This document shows, piece by piece, positions 49,697 through 58,959 of a stretch of DNA of 64,000 bases (position 1 is the stretch's first letter; every line of letters begins with the position of its first letter). The stretch is from JANQMY01 sp965227095. Lineage in GTDB: Bacteria; Pseudomonadota; Alphaproteobacteria; JANQMY01. Location of the stretch: contig CBDDFL010000001.1 in NCBI GenBank assembly GCA_965227095.1, forward strand, positions 1,612,001-1,676,000. The letters are read 5' to 3'. The notes under the pieces were generated by a model. It searched no databases and was not told the origin of the DNA. It worked only from the letters and a program-made list of their open reading frames with translations. Both the position numbers and the translations under genes were made by a program.

Positions 49697-50605
49697 TCAC
49701 AGAGTGTTGGATGGGGTGTCACGTAAAAAAAGTTGGATCAAGTGGTTGGCCGCGGGTGACAGCACGCGGTGCTTTAAGCGGATCACACCCGGCTGTGTTT
49801 GTGGGCCTTCCAACGGCCAGTTGACGATCTTGATTCGTTGTTGTTTTTCGTAAGACCGTAAGAGTGTTTGGGGGCCAAAGAAAATGGCGTCGCTGCATTC
49901 TGTTAGGCGCACCAGAACCTCATAATTGTCGCAAATAACGGACGGCGTAATTGGTCCGTATCCGTCTCTTTGGCTGTTTTCGATCCGCCAACGTTCAAAC
50001 CGCGGCGCGGTAAACGCACCAAGGCGCGGATACGCGTCAAGGTCAGCGCGCGTGGGCCTTTTCTTTCTGATCAGCGGATGGCCCGGCCGAAGAGCGGCGG
50101 CGATCGGATCTGGAGTCAGAAGGTGAACGTCCAAATCGTCGTCCTCTGAGACAATCTCCGTATCGGCAACGAGGAAGTGAAGATCGCCTTTTAACAGAGA
50201 AGGCAGCAGCGTGTTTGTATGTCCGGACTGTATGGTAATCTGAACACTTGGGTGGTTGGGGACAAACGCTTCGAGGACTTGGGGCACCAATCCAAGTTCC
50301 GTCACCGCATCCACGCCAATCGCGACCTCGCCAATGTGGAGGCCTTTCCACAGATCCACCTCTTCCTCGAGGGCTTGCATGCGCCGCACGAGATCTTCCC
50401 CGCGCAGGACCAACCGTTCCCCCAGTTCCGTAAGGGTCAGCCGGCTGCCGCTGCGGTCGAAGAGTTTTGCGTCCAAAACCTCTTCTAACCGCGCGATGCT
50501 TTTGGTGAGAGCGGGCTGTGTGAGGTGAATGGCATCGGCTGCTTCTTGGACGGTGCGATGGGATGCGACCGCGAGAAAGTGGCGGATGTGCCGGAGATCA
50601 ATCAT
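49697..50605 (-). CDS. LysR family transcriptional regulator
   Basis: 302 residues. The winged helix-turn-helix is at 1-60 (LRHIRHFLAVASHRTVQEAADAIHLTQPALTKSIARLEEVL) and the effector domain from about 90. It is divergently arranged, 111 bases from the Ddn-GST fusion gene, the usual layout for a LysR regulator and its target. Confidence 0.93.
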   Translation of the reverse strand: MIDLRHIRHFLAVASHRTVQEAADAIHLTQPALTKSIARLEEVLDAKLFDRSGSRLTLTELGERLVLRGEDLVRRMQALEEEVDLWKGLHIGEVAIGVDAVTELGLVPQVLEAFVPNHPSVQITIQSGHTNTLLPSLLKGDLHFLVADTEIVSEDDDLDVHLLTPDPIAAALRPGHPLIRKKRPTRADLDAYPRLGAFTAPRFERWRIENSQRDGYGPITPSVICDNYEVLVRLTECSDAIFFGPQTLLRSYEKQQRIKIVNWPLEGPQTQPGVIRLKHRVLSPAANHLIQLFLRDTPSNTL

Positions 50606-50613
50606 GGCAGGAT

Positions 50614-50648
50614 ATTACCAATAGTTATGAAGGCATGAGAAATTACCA
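50614..50648. promoter_or_regulatory. Candidate LysR binding repeats
   Basis: ATTACCA occurs at 50614-50620 and 50642-50648, each followed by an AT-rich tail ending TTAT (ATTACCAATAGTTAT and ATTACCATTATTATTTAT), in the LysR/Ddn-GST divergent region. Confidence 0.45.
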
Positions 50649-50716
50649 TTATTATTTATGAGCGTGGAAGCCCATATATGCCGGGACACAAAACCTTGAA
50701 TTAAGAGGGCCCCGCC

Positions 50717-52261
50717 ATGCCAACGGCCACCCGTAATGCCTTTACAGAGACGTTTTTCAAGTACCATCCGTGGATCTATCGCAAATCGAAGGGCCGTATT
50801 CTTGGCAAATTCGGCGATTCTCCGGTTCTGCTCCTTAACACCAAAGGGCGCAAAAGCGGTTTGCCGCGCACGAATGGGCTGATCTATTTGGAACACGGGA
50901 ACAGTTGGGCAATCGCTGCTTCTTGGGCGGGCGAACCAAAACATCCGATCTGGTATCTCAACCTCATGGCGGACCCGGACGTGACCATTCAGGTGCGTGA
51001 CCGCATCATTCCGGTCCGGGCGCGTCAGTTGGACGGGGACGAACGGGACCAGGTTTGGCGGAACATCGTGGCGCAGGATTCGGGTTTCGCCGAATATGAA
51101 AAACGCACCGACGGCATCCGCGAAATTCCCGTTATTTTGCTTGAGCCGCGCGCAACCAACCCGGCGCCTGCGTCCGCGGCGGGAACGCATGTCCTGTACG
51201 GACTAAGTTGTTCCTATTTCACAGGCAAGCTTGAAGCCTATCTCCAAGCTAAAGGTATTCCCTTCCAATTTGTGGAAATGAACCGACGGCAATTCCGCGC
51301 CTGCGGAGAAGCGACGGGCATTATCCAATTGCCCTGCATGCAGACGCCTGACGGCACGTGGCTAACCGATACCACGGCCATCATCGACCATTTCGAGGGA
51401 CAGGGTAAGGGGCCCGCCGTCAATCCACCCGATGCGGCGGCGGCTTTTTGCGGCCTGTTGCTGGAAGACCTGTTCGATGAATGGTATTGGCGCCCGGCGC
51501 TTTATTACCGTTGGACGTTTTCGGAAGATGCAACGCTGATGAGTTCTCAATTGGGCCGCACCATCATTGGGGATGTGCCTCTCCCCCTGGCGCTCAAGCG
51601 GCGGTTTATCCTTTGGCGCCAGCGGATGGTTTATCTCCGGAAAGATGGGGTCACAAACGAAACCGCGCCGCACATCGAAGCGCTTTACAAGGACACGCTG
51701 AAAGCATTGGATGAGGTTTTCGCGCGGCGGCCGTTTTTGTTGGGCGACCGCCCCAGTCAGGCGGATTACGGATTGTTCGGCCCGTTCTTCCGGCATTTTT
51801 TCTGCGACCCCACGCCGGGGGCGTTGATGCGCAAACACGCACCGCACCTCACCCATTGGGTAACGCGTCTGTGGCAGCTCCGCCCGGCGGATGTGGAGGC
51901 AGCGGCCCCAATCACGGATATTCCCGATGACCTTGGCTTCTTCTTTGACATGATTGCCAAGGACTATTTGCCCTATCTCGACGCCAATGCCCAAGCTATC
52001 GCGACCCAGACGGATATGGTGACGTATCAGTCCCAAGGGGTGGCGTGGCAGGTGCCGGCGGCCCCTTATCGCGTGGAATGCTTGAATGCCTTGAAACGTC
52101 AGTATGCGGCCCTTGATCAATCGGCGAAGGATACGCTTGCGAGACATTTGCCGGCTGCCGGCGTCGAGCTTTTGTGCAAACCGGCAACAGCGGTTAATGC
52201 GGCCCCAAACCCCAAAGCATTGCGCGGCCGGCTTTGGCGCCCCGCATCCGTCTTTGATTGA
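50717..52261 (+). CDS. Fusion of Ddn-type (deazaflavin nitroreductase) domain and glutathione S-transferase
   Basis: 514 residues. Residues 10-145 match the Ddn/DUF385 fold: SPVLLLNTKGRKSGLPRTNGLIYLEHGNSWAIAASWAGEPKHPIWYLNL. A Pro/Ala linker at 147-156 leads into a GST: thioredoxin-fold N domain from 157 (VLYGLSCSYFTGKLEAYLQAKGIPFQFVEMN, then IIQLPCMQTPDGTWLTDTTAIIDHFE) and an all-helical C domain (LLGDRPSQADYGLFGPFFRHF) plus about 100 further residues. This would join a flavin/F420 reductase to a glutathione-binding module, fitting detoxification. GAGG precedes the ATG. Divergent LysR gene is the likely regulator. Confidence 0.85.
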   Translation: MPTATRNAFTETFFKYHPWIYRKSKGRILGKFGDSPVLLLNTKGRKSGLPRTNGLIYLEHGNSWAIAASWAGEPKHPIWYLNLMADPDVTIQVRDRIIPVRARQLDGDERDQVWRNIVAQDSGFAEYEKRTDGIREIPVILLEPRATNPAPASAAGTHVLYGLSCSYFTGKLEAYLQAKGIPFQFVEMNRRQFRACGEATGIIQLPCMQTPDGTWLTDTTAIIDHFEGQGKGPAVNPPDAAAAFCGLLLEDLFDEWYWRPALYYRWTFSEDATLMSSQLGRTIIGDVPLPLALKRRFILWRQRMVYLRKDGVTNETAPHIEALYKDTLKALDEVFARRPFLLGDRPSQADYGLFGPFFRHFFCDPTPGALMRKHAPHLTHWVTRLWQLRPADVEAAAPITDIPDDLGFFFDMIAKDYLPYLDANAQAIATQTDMVTYQSQGVAWQVPAAPYRVECLNALKRQYAALDQSAKDTLARHLPAAGVELLCKPATAVNAAPNPKALRGRLWRPASVFD

Positions 52262-52278
52262 TTGGGCCCGCCGTCTTG

Positions 52279-53127
52279 CTATTTCTTACTTTTCGCCATG
52301 AACTGTTTCATAAAGTCCACATCGATCATGGCGCCATCTTGGCTTAACCGATAATGGGTGTGCGCCAGATGGTGGGCGTTAAACGCCGCACGCTGAATAT
52401 TATCAAACCCTTGCGCGCTGAAAGCGGCGTTGATCGCATCTTTGCCAAGCTTGAGGGCGAAAGACGGTTTGTCCGCGATGGTGCGGGCAAATTTCAGCGT
52501 TTCTTCTTCCAAGTCGTCCCGCGCCACCACTTTATTCACCATGCCCGCTTGATAGGCTTCGTCGGCGGTGATCGGTTGGCCTGACAGCAGAAATTCCTTG
52601 GCCTTGCGAATGCCCAGTTCCCATACATGGGCGAAATATTCGACGCCTGGAATGCCCATATACATGGTGTTGTCCTGGAAGGTGGCGTCGTCGCTGGCGA
52701 TCACGAAATCGCACGGCCATATGAGCATCAGACCCCCGGCAATGGCCTTGCCGTGAACCGCGGCGATGGTGGGTTTCGACAAATCGCGCCATCGCCGGCA
52801 CAGGCCCTCGTAGATTTCCTTTTCGCGGCAATAATAGGCTTCGGCCCCCTCCCATTTATTGTCCGCCCAGGTGCCGACCCGGTCGTATTTCTTAGCGCCG
52901 TCATTGCCGCCCGTATCTTTCAGCGCGTGGCCCGAGGAGAAATGCGGGCCTTTCGCCGCGACAATGATCACTTTGATGTCGTGATCGGCGATGGCGGTAT
53001 CGAAGGCGTCGTTCAGCTCATACAAAAAGGTTGTGTCCTGAGCATTACGCGTGTCTGGTCGGTTCAACCAGATCCGCGCGATGTGAGGTTCCGGCACTTC
53101 GTATAATAGATTGGTGAATTCAGGCAT
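52279..53127 (-). CDS. Enoyl-CoA hydratase/isomerase family protein
   Basis: 282-residue crotonase-fold protein acting on CoA thioesters. The oxyanion-hole blocks are GPHFSSGHALKD and AAVHGKAIAGGLMLIWPCDFVIASDDATFQ. The catalytic glutamates of classical hydratases are not clearly at their usual places (GVEYFAHVWELG), so isomerase or hydrolase activity is as likely. Single gene, convergent with the Ddn-GST gene. Confidence 0.9.
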   Translation of the reverse strand: MPEFTNLLYEVPEPHIARIWLNRPDTRNAQDTTFLYELNDAFDTAIADHDIKVIIVAAKGPHFSSGHALKDTGGNDGAKKYDRVGTWADNKWEGAEAYYCREKEIYEGLCRRWRDLSKPTIAAVHGKAIAGGLMLIWPCDFVIASDDATFQDNTMYMGIPGVEYFAHVWELGIRKAKEFLLSGQPITADEAYQAGMVNKVVARDDLEEETLKFARTIADKPSFALKLGKDAINAAFSAQGFDNIQRAAFNAHHLAHTHYRLSQDGAMIDVDFMKQFMAKSKK

Positions 53128-53217
53128 GGCTAATCTCCCCCGGTTTTTAGTGGCGTGTTGGCGGGGAGTGTAGCAGAGTTTTTGATCCGTCTATGGGAAA
53201 TGACAAACCGGTTAGGC

Positions 53218-53628
53218 TTAGTTTTTTGTCGCTGTGGGGTCGTAGAGGCCGAGCGCCCGGTACATGTCAAACCCAGCGATTTGCCGAACCTCTGGCGACA
53301 GCTCGGCCACGCGGTCCGGCGGCACATCCAGATATTGGTTTTCCTCCTGACGCAACCAGCCCAAGGAATAAGTCAGGATCACCCCATAGCGCCAATCTTG
53401 AGACGTATTGGCGCCGGCACCATGCAACAACCCGCCCGCCCAAAACAGGACGGAGCCCGCGGGCATTTCGGCGGGAAAAATTTCGTGCTCTTGCGCCACG
53501 CGATCTTCAGGCCACCTATGGCTGCTACGGCGGCGGCGGATTTGATGCCGCCCCGTTGGTGACATGTCTGCACACGATCCCACTAAGAACGAGGGGGTTT
53601 TTCGTCTATTGGCCCGTATCGCGGTCAC
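53218..53628 (-). pseudogene. Phytanoyl-CoA dioxygenase remnant (C-terminal part)
   Basis: The reading frame keeps the C-terminal third of a PhyH-type protein: SSHRWPEDRVAQEHEIFPAEMPAGSVLFWAGGLLHGAGAN followed by YGVILTYSLGWLRQEENQYLDVP, similar to the intact protein at 61018. The part before this reads ADMSPTGRHQIRRRRSSH where ADMSPTNGATxxxPGSH would be expected, and the N-terminal half with the HxD iron ligands is absent. No start codon with ribosome site is seen. It is therefore probably a decayed, 5'-truncated gene. Confidence 0.7.
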
Positions 53629-53782
53629 CGTGCATCCCCGGCGGGGGACGTATTTTCACCTTCCTTCTGATCCAGTTGAAGCGGCCATTCGTTTAAAGGG
53701 TGTATGCCGGCTTGCGACAACACTTTGTTGAACAGGTCGATCCGCAAATTCACGGAGACACAGGATCCCGAGGGAAAGAGAC

Positions 53783-54004
53783 ATGATCGAAAGAAATATT
53801 GGAAACGTAGAACGTTTACTCCGGTTTACATTCGGCGTTGGACTCATCGTCCTGTTACTGAGCCAACCGGCGGTAACGGCTGTAGAATGGTTTATCGGCG
53901 CGCTGGCGGTGATGCTGATCCTTAACGGCATTTCCGCCCGGTGCTTTTTTTGGAGCTGGTTTGGCGTCAACACGAGCACATCAAAAGACAGCGTCCCCGA
54001 ATAG
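53783..54004 (+). CDS. DUF2892 (YgaP-like) inner membrane protein
   Basis: 73 residues: ERNIGNVERLLRFTFGVGL is the DUF2892 signature, followed by two membrane segments (LIVLLLSQPAVTAVEWFIGALAVMLILNGIS) and RCFFWSWFG. Function is unknown; related domains accompany rhodanese proteins. GAGGGAAAGAGAC precedes the ATG. Confidence 0.88.
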   Translation: MIERNIGNVERLLRFTFGVGLIVLLLSQPAVTAVEWFIGALAVMLILNGISARCFFWSWFGVNTSTSKDSVPE

Positions 54005-54110
54005 GTTACGCGGTTGAGTGTCAGCAAGCACCCAATGCCTGTCGGGCGGACTTGCTAGCTTTCCAACGTTTGCGAGCGATGGATGCAATGGGCAAATGGT
54101 CCATGTGTCT

Positions 54111-54536
54111 CTAACGTTGGTCCTTCGCGGGAAGCAGCTGGGCGAGGTCGGACAATCGGGCGGACTGTGTTTCCTGTCCGTCAGTGGCCACAACAATGAG
54201 GTCCGGCCCCCCCAATTCCCTTGCGACCTGTAGGCAGGCGCCGCAGGGCCACGTCAATTTTCCGCTTGTACGCTTTGAGTTCACAACGAGTATCTCAGGA
54301 CGACCGAGTTCCTGAGCGACACTTGCAAAGAGCGCGACACGCTCCGCGCACATCGCAAGGCCCAGAGACACATTCTCGACCAGCGCCCCGCGTATGATTG
54401 TTCCAGTGTCGGTTACGACCGCCGACCCCATCTTAAACCGTGAATAGGGGGCATAGGCTGCTTTGCGCGCCTTTGCAGATTCTATAACGGCACCTTCAAT
54501 GCGCGGATCATCAATTTCACGGAAACCTTCTGGCAC
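54111..54536 (-). CDS. cdd: Cytidine deaminase
   Basis: 141 residues, the short homotetrameric type. Zinc ligands and proton shuttle are in MCAERVALF (Cys and Glu) and PCGACLQV (two Cys), with the substrate-binding YAPYSRFKMGSAV and VENVSLG blocks. It deaminates cytidine and deoxycytidine in pyrimidine salvage. The GTG at 54536 has GGGG six bases upstream; another GTG four codons earlier (54548) is possible. Single gene. Confidence 0.92.
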   Translation of the reverse strand: MPEGFREIDDPRIEGAVIESAKARKAAYAPYSRFKMGSAVVTDTGTIIRGALVENVSLGLAMCAERVALFASVAQELGRPEILVVNSKRTSGKLTWPCGACLQVARELGGPDLIVVATDGQETQSARLSDLAQLLPAKDQR

Positions 54537-54737
54537 GCTTCGCCCCACCTTTGTCTAAGCTGAATTCCAACCCAGTATACCTAGACAATCGGCAATGGTC
54601 TTCAAAGGAGGGTCTTTGGGCGATCGTTTTTTGCCTTTCTGGGTGAGCCGATTGCGATCGATCAATTTAGATTCTCGTGTGCCGTGCAATCATGGGAAGA
54701 CGACGTCGCCAACATCAAGATCGAAAGGAACGCGGTC

Positions 54738-56309
54738 ATGAGGGAGCGAGACACGAGGCAACATCATTATCTGGTGGGCGGAGGCATTGCATCGCTTGCG
54801 GCGGCGGTGTTTCTCATTCGCGATGCAGCTGTGGCCGGAGATGACATAACGATCTTCGACAAAGAGGATCGTCTTGGCGGAAGTTTGGATGGGGCAGGCG
54901 ATGGCGACATCGGCTACCTCGTGCGGGGCGGGAGAATGTTCGAGCAGAATTTCGTCTGCACGTTTAATCTGTTGGCATCCATTCCCGACCTGGATAATCA
55001 CACTAAGTCCGTTCGCGACGACATCATTGAATTCAACAACGTTGTACGAGGATCATCCCGGTGCCGCCTCTTAAGACAGGGTGCTAAGGCGGATCTGTCT
55101 TTTGGCCTTGGCTTTGAGGATCTCTACAATCTCGCCAAACTAACGCTTGCGAGCGAAAAATCACTGGGCGTAAAGACAATCGAAGACTGTTTCTCCCCAG
55201 CGTTTTTTCATTCCAATTTCTGGATCATGTGGTCCACAACATTTGCTTTCCAAAGATGGCATAGCGCTTCGGAACTGGCGCGATATTTTCGGCGGTTCGT
55301 TCATCTGTTTCCCGAATTCAAGAAGTTGGAAGGCGTTCTGCGGACCCGCTTTAATCAGTATGATTCAGTGATCGCACCCATCGTTACCTGGCTTGCGGGT
55401 CATGGCGTGCATTTGGAGCGTGGAACAAATGTCGTTGACGCTGACATCCAACAGCGGGAGGAGAAGCTTTGGCTCACCGGTTTAGAGGTGATGCGTGGTG
55501 GGGAATTGGAACATATTGCAATCGGAGAAAGCGATTGTGTCTATCTTACGCTTGGCTCCATGACGGACGGGTCCACCATGGGGTCGAATTCGACACCGCC
55601 GCCGGAACCCGCAGACGGCGATGCGTGGGCATTTTGGCGGAGGCTCGCGGCACGTAACCCTGTCTTTGGACGGCCGGAAACATTCTGTGGCCAGCCAGAC
55701 AAGAGTCGTTGGACGTCGTTTACCGCCACGCTGAAGGACACAGCGTTCTTTGACTTCATGGAACAGCTTACCGGAAACAAAACCGGGACCGGAGGGTTGG
55801 TCACCTTCGCTGATTCCAAATGGATGCTTTCCATCGTGTTGTTTCACCAACCGCATTTCCGTACACAGACAGATCAACGGCGCGTTTTTTGGGGCTATGG
55901 ATTACACGGCGATCAAGAGGGAGACTTTGTGACGAAACCGATGGCTTTATGTACGGGGGACGAAATCATGGAAGAACTCGCCGGACACCTCAAACTTAAG
56001 AAAGGCGCGGAAGCTTACTTTCAAGAGGCGATCGTTCGTCCCTGTACGATGCCGTTTATTACAAGCCAGTTTATGCCGAGGCGGTCAGGCGACAGGCCGC
56101 CCGTTGTGCCGGCGGGTGCACAAAACTTCGCCATCATCGGGCAATACTGCGACTTGCCCGACGATGTGGTGTTCACGGTCGAATATTCCGTGCGGTCCGC
56201 CATGACGGCGGTGCAATTGTTGATGGGCGGCCCACCGCCCCCGCCGGTTCGTCGTCCGGACCATAATCCCATGGTCCTGCTGAAGGCCGCCCGCACGGCA
56301 CTGTCGTAG
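54738..56309 (+). CDS. ohyA: Oleate hydratase
   Basis: 523 residues, FAD-dependent fatty acid double-bond hydratase (MCRA family) acting on oleate or linoleate at the membrane. The dinucleotide motif HHYLVGGGIASLAAAVFLIRD opens the protein; GGSLDGAGDG, GGRMFEQNFVCTFNLLASIPDLD, the FQRWHSASELARYFRRF block and GQYCDLPDDVVFTVEYSVRSAMTAV are diagnostic. AAGG lies nine bases before the ATG. Single gene. Confidence 0.95.
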   Translation: MRERDTRQHHYLVGGGIASLAAAVFLIRDAAVAGDDITIFDKEDRLGGSLDGAGDGDIGYLVRGGRMFEQNFVCTFNLLASIPDLDNHTKSVRDDIIEFNNVVRGSSRCRLLRQGAKADLSFGLGFEDLYNLAKLTLASEKSLGVKTIEDCFSPAFFHSNFWIMWSTTFAFQRWHSASELARYFRRFVHLFPEFKKLEGVLRTRFNQYDSVIAPIVTWLAGHGVHLERGTNVVDADIQQREEKLWLTGLEVMRGGELEHIAIGESDCVYLTLGSMTDGSTMGSNSTPPPEPADGDAWAFWRRLAARNPVFGRPETFCGQPDKSRWTSFTATLKDTAFFDFMEQLTGNKTGTGGLVTFADSKWMLSIVLFHQPHFRTQTDQRRVFWGYGLHGDQEGDFVTKPMALCTGDEIMEELAGHLKLKKGAEAYFQEAIVRPCTMPFITSQFMPRRSGDRPPVVPAGAQNFAIIGQYCDLPDDVVFTVEYSVRSAMTAVQLLMGGPPPPPVRRPDHNPMVLLKAARTALS

Positions 56310-56499
56310 ATTTATACCGCAGGCGCGTTTCCGGAATGAAGTCAACGTGTGTCTCGTGGCCCCAGGGATCAAAGTGAGGGGGGCTTTTTGCGTGTGTGTG
56401 GGCTGGAGGCATGGTCCTGTTGTTTCTCAATTGACCTCGCTCTCCGAAGCCCATAGGTTGCCGCCTCTTACCCCCTCAAAACCCTGATTTGGAAGAACA

Positions 56500-58089
56500 A
56501 TGTCGACCCTGAACCACCTCGCCGAAACCGCAAAAGCCTGGCCCTTCGATGAAGCCCGGCGTCTGCAGAAACGGCTGCGGGGCCAGGTGCCCGACAAGGG
56601 CTATGTGTTGTTCGAAACCGGCTACGGCCCCAGCGGCCTGCCACATATCGGCACGTTTGGCGAAGTAGCCCGCACCACCATGGTGCGTCAGGCCTATGAG
56701 ACGCTGACCGGGCATCCGACGAAACTGTTTGCCTTTTCCGATGACATGGACGGCTTACGAAAAGTGCCGGGCAATGTGCCCAATGCGGACATGATCGCGC
56801 AGCATCTGGAAAAGCCGCTGACGCAAATTCCGGATCCGTTCGGCACCCATGAAAGCTTCGCGCACCACAATAATGCCCGGCTGCGAAGCTTCTTGGATGA
56901 ATTCGGTTTCGAGTACGAATTTTTGTCGTCCACGGAATGTTATAAAAGCGGCCGGTTTGACGAGACATTATTACTCATGCTGCGTCATTACGACGATGTG
57001 ATGAACATTATTTTGCCGACGCTTGGCCCCGAACGGCGCGCGACCTATAGCCCGTTTTTGCCGATCTCTCCGACGTCCGGCAAAGTGTTGCAGGTGCCGT
57101 CGCTGGAACGCAATGCGGAGGCGGGCACGCTGGTGTTCGAAGACGAAGACGGCTCCAAATTTGAAACGCCTGTCACGGGCGGCCATTGTAAAATGCAGTG
57201 GAAGGCCGATTGGGCGATGCGCTGGGTGGGCCTTGATGTGGATTACGAAATGGCCGGCAAGGATTTGTCGGAATCCGTCAATCTGTCCTCGAAAATCGTC
57301 AAGGCCTTGGGCGGGCGCGCACCGCAGGGCTTGTCGTACGAGCTGTTCCTGGACGAACACGGCGCAAAGATTTCAAAGTCCAAGGGTAATGAAGCCATCA
57401 CCGTGGATGCGTGGTTGCGCTATGCCGCGCCCGAAAGCTTGTCGCTTTACATGTTCCAAAAGCCGAAAACGGCAAAGCGGCTTTATTTCGATGTGATCCC
57501 CAAAGCGGTGGATGAATACGGCACGTTTTTGGACAAATTCGCGGAACAGGGCGACAAAGACCAGGTGGAAAACCCGGTCTGGCATATTCACCATGGCCAT
57601 CCGCCCAGCCACGATGTGCGCATCAGCTTTGCCTTGTTACTGAATTTGGTGAGCGCCAGTAATTCGGAAGACAAAGACGTGTTATGGGGCTTCATCAAGC
57701 AATATGACCCCCATGCGGATCCGGCGGAACATCAGTGGCTCGACCGGATGGTGGGCTATGCGGTGAATTATTATCACGATTTCATCCGGCCCACGAAGAA
57801 ATACCGGGCGCCGACGGATCAGGAACGCAGAGCCCTTACCGAGTTGCGCAACCGGCTTCAGCACAAGGACAATAGTTCGGCCGAGGATCTGCAAAGTATT
57901 GTCTATGCGGTCGGCAAGGAGAACGGGTTCGATCCGTTGCGCGATTGGTTCAAGGCCATTTACGAAGTGCTGCTGGGGCAGGAACAGGGGCCGCGTTTCG
58001 GATCGTTCATTGCAATCTATGGGGTGGGGCAGACGGTGGCGCTGATTGACAAAGCGCTCTCGTCTGAGGGATTATCAGCAAACGGATAA
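56500..58089 (+). CDS. lysK: Lysyl-tRNA synthetase, class I
   Basis: 529 residues. Class I Rossmann-fold LysRS, found in archaea, spirochaetes and alphaproteobacteria, which charges tRNA-Lys. The HIGH-type motif is GPSGLPHIGT (PHIG at 48-51) and the KMSKS-type motif is AKISKSKGN near 290. GGAAGAACA precedes the ATG. The TPR gene begins 14 bases after its stop and is probably co-transcribed. No class II LysRS is seen in the window. Confidence 0.96.
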   Translation: MSTLNHLAETAKAWPFDEARRLQKRLRGQVPDKGYVLFETGYGPSGLPHIGTFGEVARTTMVRQAYETLTGHPTKLFAFSDDMDGLRKVPGNVPNADMIAQHLEKPLTQIPDPFGTHESFAHHNNARLRSFLDEFGFEYEFLSSTECYKSGRFDETLLLMLRHYDDVMNIILPTLGPERRATYSPFLPISPTSGKVLQVPSLERNAEAGTLVFEDEDGSKFETPVTGGHCKMQWKADWAMRWVGLDVDYEMAGKDLSESVNLSSKIVKALGGRAPQGLSYELFLDEHGAKISKSKGNEAITVDAWLRYAAPESLSLYMFQKPKTAKRLYFDVIPKAVDEYGTFLDKFAEQGDKDQVENPVWHIHHGHPPSHDVRISFALLLNLVSASNSEDKDVLWGFIKQYDPHADPAEHQWLDRMVGYAVNYYHDFIRPTKKYRAPTDQERRALTELRNRLQHKDNSSAEDLQSIVYAVGKENGFDPLRDWFKAIYEVLLGQEQGPRFGSFIAIYGVGQTVALIDKALSSEGLSANG

Positions 58090-58103
58090 ACCGGAGGCCC
58101 CCC

Positions 58104-58949
58104 TTGCCGAAACTGCTGAGAGAGTGTTGGTTTGCCACGTTGATTGTGGCGCTGCTGACCCTGTGGAATGCCGCTGCCTCCGCCGACGCAGATATGCCGC
58201 CCAGTTTCGCGGAAGCCGAGGCGCTTTATACGGAGGGCAAATTCCTGCCGTCCGCCTCCATGGCCTGGGAACTTCAGACGGCACCAGGCTTGGCGTTGGC
58301 CGCCCGCGGGCTGCTTGCCTATGCCACCACCACGGCGCCTCCGGAGGACCGTTTTGACCTGATTGACCGTGCGGAGGAATTGGCGCGCCAGGCTCTCGCC
58401 TTGGACGACACGGTGGTGGAAGGGCATTTGCAGTTGGTGGTCGCCATTGGTCACCGGGCCAAAGCGCAAGGGGCGGTGATGTCGCAAATCGAAGGGCTCG
58501 CCGGCAAAACCCGCAGCCACATCGACAGGGCGTTGGAATTGGAACCCGACAATCCGTGGGCCTTGGCCATCTCCGGTGGCTGGCATATGGAGCTTGCGCG
58601 CCGCGACCCGATTGGCATTACGGTTCTCCTCTTTGGGGCCCGCCGGTCCACGGGCATGGCGGACTTCGAACGCGCGCTTGAGCTGGACCCGACTAATGCG
58701 GTGCTGCATGTGCAATATGGGCTGACCCTTTTGGAAGCCAGGCGGAATAAATATCAGGATCGGGCGATCGCGGCGCTTGAAGCCGCGGCCAAACTTTCGC
58801 CGCCCGGTGTTTATGACCAGCTGATCCAAGCGCGCGGGCGGCATGTGTTGACGCTGGTGGATCAGGGCGATAAGCGTGCGCTGAACACAGCTGTGCGCAA
58901 CTATAACAGTCTTAATTTGGATGATATCGCTCCACAGGAACGACAATAA
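58104..58949 (+). CDS. Exported TPR-repeat protein
   Basis: 281 residues. A signal peptide is at 1-28 (FATLIVALLTLWNAAASA). Three or more TPR-like helical pairs follow: FAEAEALYTEGKFLPSASMAWEL, RAEELARQALALDDTVVEGHLQLV and HIDRALELEPDNPWALAISGGWH, then DFERALELDPTNAVLHVQYGLTLLEA. Probably a periplasmic protein-protein interaction factor; role unknown. TTG start with GGAGG six bases upstream, directly behind lysK. Confidence 0.85.
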   Translation: MPKLLRECWFATLIVALLTLWNAAASADADMPPSFAEAEALYTEGKFLPSASMAWELQTAPGLALAARGLLAYATTTAPPEDRFDLIDRAEELARQALALDDTVVEGHLQLVVAIGHRAKAQGAVMSQIEGLAGKTRSHIDRALELEPDNPWALAISGGWHMELARRDPIGITVLLFGARRSTGMADFERALELDPTNAVLHVQYGLTLLEARRNKYQDRAIAALEAAAKLSPPGVYDQLIQARGRHVLTLVDQGDKRALNTAVRNYNSLNLDDIAPQERQ

Positions 58950-58959
58950 GCAGCATCGA

